Below, piece by piece: positions 61,427 through 64,000 of a stretch of DNA of 64,000 nucleotides. Every line of letters starts with the position of its first letter. Positions within the stretch are counted from its first letter, which is position 1. Source of the stretch: Sideroxydans sp. CL21 (GTDB taxonomy: Bacteria > Pseudomonadota > Gammaproteobacteria > Burkholderiales > Gallionellaceae); NCBI RefSeq assembly GCF_902459525.1, contig NZ_LR699166.1, positions 1,031,501 through 1,095,500 on the forward strand. Reading direction: 5' to 3'. The position numbers and the translations under genes are program-made. Below the pieces are notes generated by a model. That model was not told the DNA's origin. It was given only the letters and a program-made list of their open reading frames with translations, and searched no databases.

Positions 61427-62133
61427 TTGTCATCGTCGAATTTCTGGCGCGGCGGGTTGCCGTCATACACCAGGCTTTGCCGGTGCTGCAGATATGCATC
61501 CCGAATGAAGCTGTAACGGTCGATGATTGCATCATCCAGCACTTTTTCCTGTTCCAGCAAGCCTACCCGCATGTCCAAACCCTCGAGAGCCCAGGCGCTG
61601 TTGCGCGCCGGAACATTTTTGGTGTTGCTGATGACGCTGAAGTAGCTATCCGTGTAGAGTCCTGTGCCATCGCGTATCGTGCTTGGTCCCAGGATAGGCA
61701 ACACCAGATACGGGCCGCTAGGCACACCCCAATAGCCGAGCGTCTGACCGAAGTCTTCGTTGTGTTTTTCCAGACGATCGGTGATGTTGATCAAGCCGAA
61801 AATGCCGAAAGTGGTGTTGAAGGCCACCCGTGCCGCATCGCTCGCAGCTTGCCTGAATTTCAATTGCAGAATGTCGTTGGCGGTAACCACCACATCATCC
61901 AGATTGGAAAAGAAGTTGCTGACCATGGTTTTCACCGGGCTGGGCACGACCTTGTTATAACCCTGCGCAACCGGTTTGATCACGGCCCGGTCTAGCTTGT
62001 CGTTGAATTTATCGACACCGCGATTGAAGGATTCGAAAGGATCTTTTTCCTGGGTGTATGCACTGAGATTGATTGAGCTGCAACCTGCCAACAGCAGACT
62101 TGCAAGCAACATGGATATTCGCATCAAAAGCAT
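61423..62133 (-). CDS. mlaA: MlaA/VacJ outer-membrane lipid asymmetry lipoprotein
   Basis: A 236-residue lipoprotein. The signal peptide ends at a perfect lipobox (LLAGC-SSINLS). Family motifs are present: EKDPFESFNRGVDKFNDKLD, RAVIKPVAQGYNKVVPSPVK, FFSNLDDVVVTANDILQLKF, NTTFGIFGLINITDRLE, DFGQTLGYWGVPSGPYLVLP and LGPSTIRDGTGLYTDSY. MlaA removes misplaced phospholipids from the outer leaflet of the outer membrane and hands them to the Mla pathway. Three close Met codons leave the start uncertain by a few residues. Confidence 0.95.
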   Translation of the reverse strand: MLLMRISMLLASLLLAGCSSINLSAYTQEKDPFESFNRGVDKFNDKLDRAVIKPVAQGYNKVVPSPVKTMVSNFFSNLDDVVVTANDILQLKFRQAASDAARVAFNTTFGIFGLINITDRLEKHNEDFGQTLGYWGVPSGPYLVLPILGPSTIRDGTGLYTDSYFSVISNTKNVPARNSAWALEGLDMRVGLLEQEKVLDDAIIDRYSFIRDAYLQHRQSLVYDGNPPRQKFDDDN

Positions 62134-62238
62134 GAAAATGTGGGCGAGCCGTAAGAATAGTTTTGATTATAGAGGGAAATCGGTGCAGGGTGCATCAGTC
62201 TTGTCGCAACCTGCGCAAAGCGTTTAGTATGCGCGACT

Positions 62239-64000
62239 ATGGACAACCCGCCTTCATCGAATAGCCGTCAGACTTCGTTACGCATCGGGGCTTTGTTTCT
62301 GATGTTGGCGTTTCTTGAACTGACCTGGCTGCACGCATTATCTCCATTGGAAAATCGTTTGTCCGACTGGTTCGTGAGCCTGCAGGCTCAGGGACTGGCG
62401 CCGGACAAAGATATCGTTATCGTCGATATCGACGATGCCAGCCTCGCGCGCATGCAGGATACGGCCGGAAGCTGGCCATGGCCGCGCTCGGTGCATGGCG
62501 AATTGTTGCAAGGAATCGCCAAACAACAGCCCAGAGCCATTGTGTTCGACATCCTGTTCAGCGAACGTGATGAATTCAGGCCGGAGAGTGATCGCGAGTT
62601 CAATCGATCCCTGCAAGGACTGAATAACGTGTATTTCCCGATGGTGAGGCGCGATGCCGAACTGGACAAGCAGGGTGCTCCTGCCGCGCAAGTGGCGGTC
62701 ATGCTCGGTTTGCGGCGCACGGAACATGCGGATGACAAGGCGCGCATTGCCGTGTTGCCGCCCTTGGCGGTGGATCCGGCGTATTGGCGTGCGGGTACGA
62801 TCAATTTTGAAGAAGATGCCGACGGAGTGGGGCGGCGTTACCAGATTTATACCGATGCATACGGTTGGCTCATTCCATCACTGCCGGCGAGAGTGGCGCA
62901 GGATCTGGGCTATGCAGTACCGAATCAGCCGGATATGGTGTTGGCGTGGCGCGGGGGGCCGGGAACATTCAAGCATATTTCCTATGCGGATCTTTACGAG
63001 GATTTCAATCGCGAGCATGCGCGGCGCGCCCTTGACGAATTGAAAGGCAAAATCGTCATCATCGGCACGGCGGCAACCGGTTTGCATGATATGCGCGTAA
63101 CGCCGATGGCTAGCTTGTATCCGGGCACGGAGATATTGGCTACCGCCATCGACGACCTGAAGAACCAGCGCATGATGCACCGTACGCAAGGCGACTTTGC
63201 GCTGTATTTGGCTTTCCTGTTGCTGGCCTTGTTGAACATCGCCTTCCTGCGCGGCATGAATGCGATCAAGGTGGGGGTCGCGTTGCTCTCAATCAGCCTG
63301 CTGGCGCTGCTTGTCAGTTACCTTGCGGTAGCCCGGCTGTATCTGCTGCCGGTGTTGCTGCCCCTGATGCTGGCTTGGGCCTGTTACTTCGTGTTTGCCC
63401 TGCGCGAATATCTGCTTGAGCGCAAATCTCGCGAACAGGCGGTGCAGATGTTCAGCCGCTTCGTCAATCCTCACGTGGTTAAAGAGTTGGTTGCACATGG
63501 CGGCCTGAGTCGCGCGGGGGAAAGCCGCCAGATCACCATTTTGTTTTCCGACATACGCGGCTTCACCACCTTGTCGGAAAAACGCACGCCGCAGCAGGTG
63601 GTGGAGCTGCTCAACCGCTATTTCACTTTGCAGGTCGAGGTGGTGTTTCGCCACGGCGGCTCGCTGGACAAGTTCATCGGCGATGCCATCATGGCGTTCT
63701 GGGGCGCTCCGCTGGATGACCCGGATCATGCGTGCCATGCCGTAGAGGCAGCGATGGAAATGGGCGAGGTGTTGCAGCGATTCAAGAAAGAATTGGGCGA
63801 GGAAGATGCGAATTTTGATGTCGGCATCGGCATCCATACCGGCCCCGCGGTAGTCGGCCTGATCGGCTCCGAACAGCGCCGCGAATATACCGCCATCGGT
63901 GATACGGTCAATCTGGGCAGCCGCATCGAAGGCCTGACCAAGGGCGTGTCGCGCATTCTTGTTTCGCGTGAGACCATGGAGGCCTGTGGCGATGCATACC
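62239..64000 (+). CDS. CHASE2-domain adenylate cyclase (class III), 3' end outside window
   Basis: The frame opens at ATG 62239 and is still open at the window end (587 residues so far). An N-terminal helix (about 14-34) is followed by an extracytoplasmic CHASE2 domain (DIVIVDIDDASLARMQDTAG, SWPWPRSVHGELLQ, RAIVFDILFSERDE, KGKIVIIGTAATGLHDMRVT). Three closely spaced helices follow at about 315-390, then a class III cyclase domain. Catalytic landmarks are the metal Asp in FSDIRGFTTLSE, the second metal Asp in FIGDAIMAFWG, the adenine-specifying Lys in SLDKFIGD and Asp in TAIGDTVNLGSRIE. ATP-to-cAMP activity is expected. The signal sensed by CHASE2 is unknown. Confidence 0.92.
   Translation, partial: MDNPPSSNSRQTSLRIGALFLMLAFLELTWLHALSPLENRLSDWFVSLQAQGLAPDKDIVIVDIDDASLARMQDTAGSWPWPRSVHGELLQGIAKQQPRAIVFDILFSERDEFRPESDREFNRSLQGLNNVYFPMVRRDAELDKQGAPAAQVAVMLGLRRTEHADDKARIAVLPPLAVDPAYWRAGTINFEEDADGVGRRYQIYTDAYGWLIPSLPARVAQDLGYAVPNQPDMVLAWRGGPGTFKHISYADLYEDFNREHARRALDELKGKIVIIGTAATGLHDMRVTPMASLYPGTEILATAIDDLKNQRMMHRTQGDFALYLAFLLLALLNIAFLRGMNAIKVGVALLSISLLALLVSYLAVARLYLLPVLLPLMLAWACYFVFALREYLLERKSREQAVQMFSRFVNPHVVKELVAHGGLSRAGESRQITILFSDIRGFTTLSEKRTPQQVVELLNRYFTLQVEVVFRHGGSLDKFIGDAIMAFWGAPLDDPDHACHAVEAAMEMGEVLQRFKKELGEEDANFDVGIGIHTGPAVVGLIGSEQRREYTAIGDTVNLGSRIEGLTKGVSRILVSRETMEACGDAY

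Noticed and set aside
1080-63977. Many long open frames antisense to or out of frame with the called genes
   Set aside because: They overlap well-supported genes, lack binding sites and domains, and have low-complexity Arg/His/Ala-rich translations typical of shadow frames.

Overview
The window looks like a chromosomal stretch of a moderate-GC betaproteobacterium. The best fit from memory is a Nitrosomonadales or Gallionellaceae-like environmental biofilm former. Reasons are the PEP-CTERM proteins, the EpsA-type regulator beside exopolysaccharide genes, a two-partner-secretion giant, several c-di-GMP enzymes, and the short GTCATTCCGGCG-type intergenic repeats. No rRNA, tRNA or CRISPR array was seen. 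Taxonomy is inference, not a search result.

Layout. (1) 1-11.5 kb is exopolysaccharide biosynthesis: three GT-B glycosyltransferases, a PEP-CTERM domain fused to a WecG/TagA glycosyltransferase, galE, a PEP-CTERM protein, two sugar nucleotidyltransferases (one a ManC/AlgA bifunctional enzyme) and a polyprenyl-phosphate sugar transferase. (2) 11.9-15.6 kb holds an exported ankyrin protein, an EpsA-like LuxR-type regulator overlapping a DsbC-like gene, repeats and a pseudopilin-like gene. (3) 15.6-31.6 kb holds a regulatory leader with a c-di-GMP-I riboswitch and terminator before a PEP-CTERM gene, a PstS-like exported protein, then a TpsB transporter and a TpsA exoprotein of about 3550 residues. 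(4) 31.6-37.7 kb is an unusual Ton-like block: an ExbB-type channel carrying an N-terminal DUF2341/LamG lectin-like part, ExbD, a TonB-like protein, a porin, a coiled-coil protein and a lytic transglycosylase. (5) 38-46.5 kb is an overlapping operon of a type II secretion/type IV pilus hybrid. (6) 46.5-55.7 kb is c-di-GMP signalling: a LapD-like receptor with a LapG-like protease, a SapC-family protein, a GAF-GGDEF cyclase, a secreted phosphoesterase and a REC-PAS-GGDEF-EAL protein. (7) 55.8-58.6 kb is an intact IS5-type element with TTAA duplication next to decayed IS3 and IS630 remnants. (8) 58.8-64 kb is housekeeping: YceI, cytochrome b561, HtpX, MlaA and a CHASE2 adenylate cyclase cut by the window end.

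How it fits together. The parts point to one surface/biofilm programme. Polysaccharide enzymes make the matrix, and PEP-CTERM proteins and the TpsA fibre would populate it. The Ton-like and Gsp/Pil-like machines could energise or assemble surface structures, and c-di-GMP would tune output through the riboswitch and LapD/LapG. The most novel signal I found is a shared promoter module. It has a palindrome (best copy ACTAGTCCGTTCGGACTAGT), then about 27 bp, then TTCATNTTG, then a -10-like hexamer 7 bp further on. It lies upstream of the PEP-CTERM/WecG fusion, the riboswitch-controlled PEP-CTERM gene and the TPS genes, and with one helical turn less in front of the phosphoesterase. The EpsA regulator in the window is a natural but unproven candidate to bind it.
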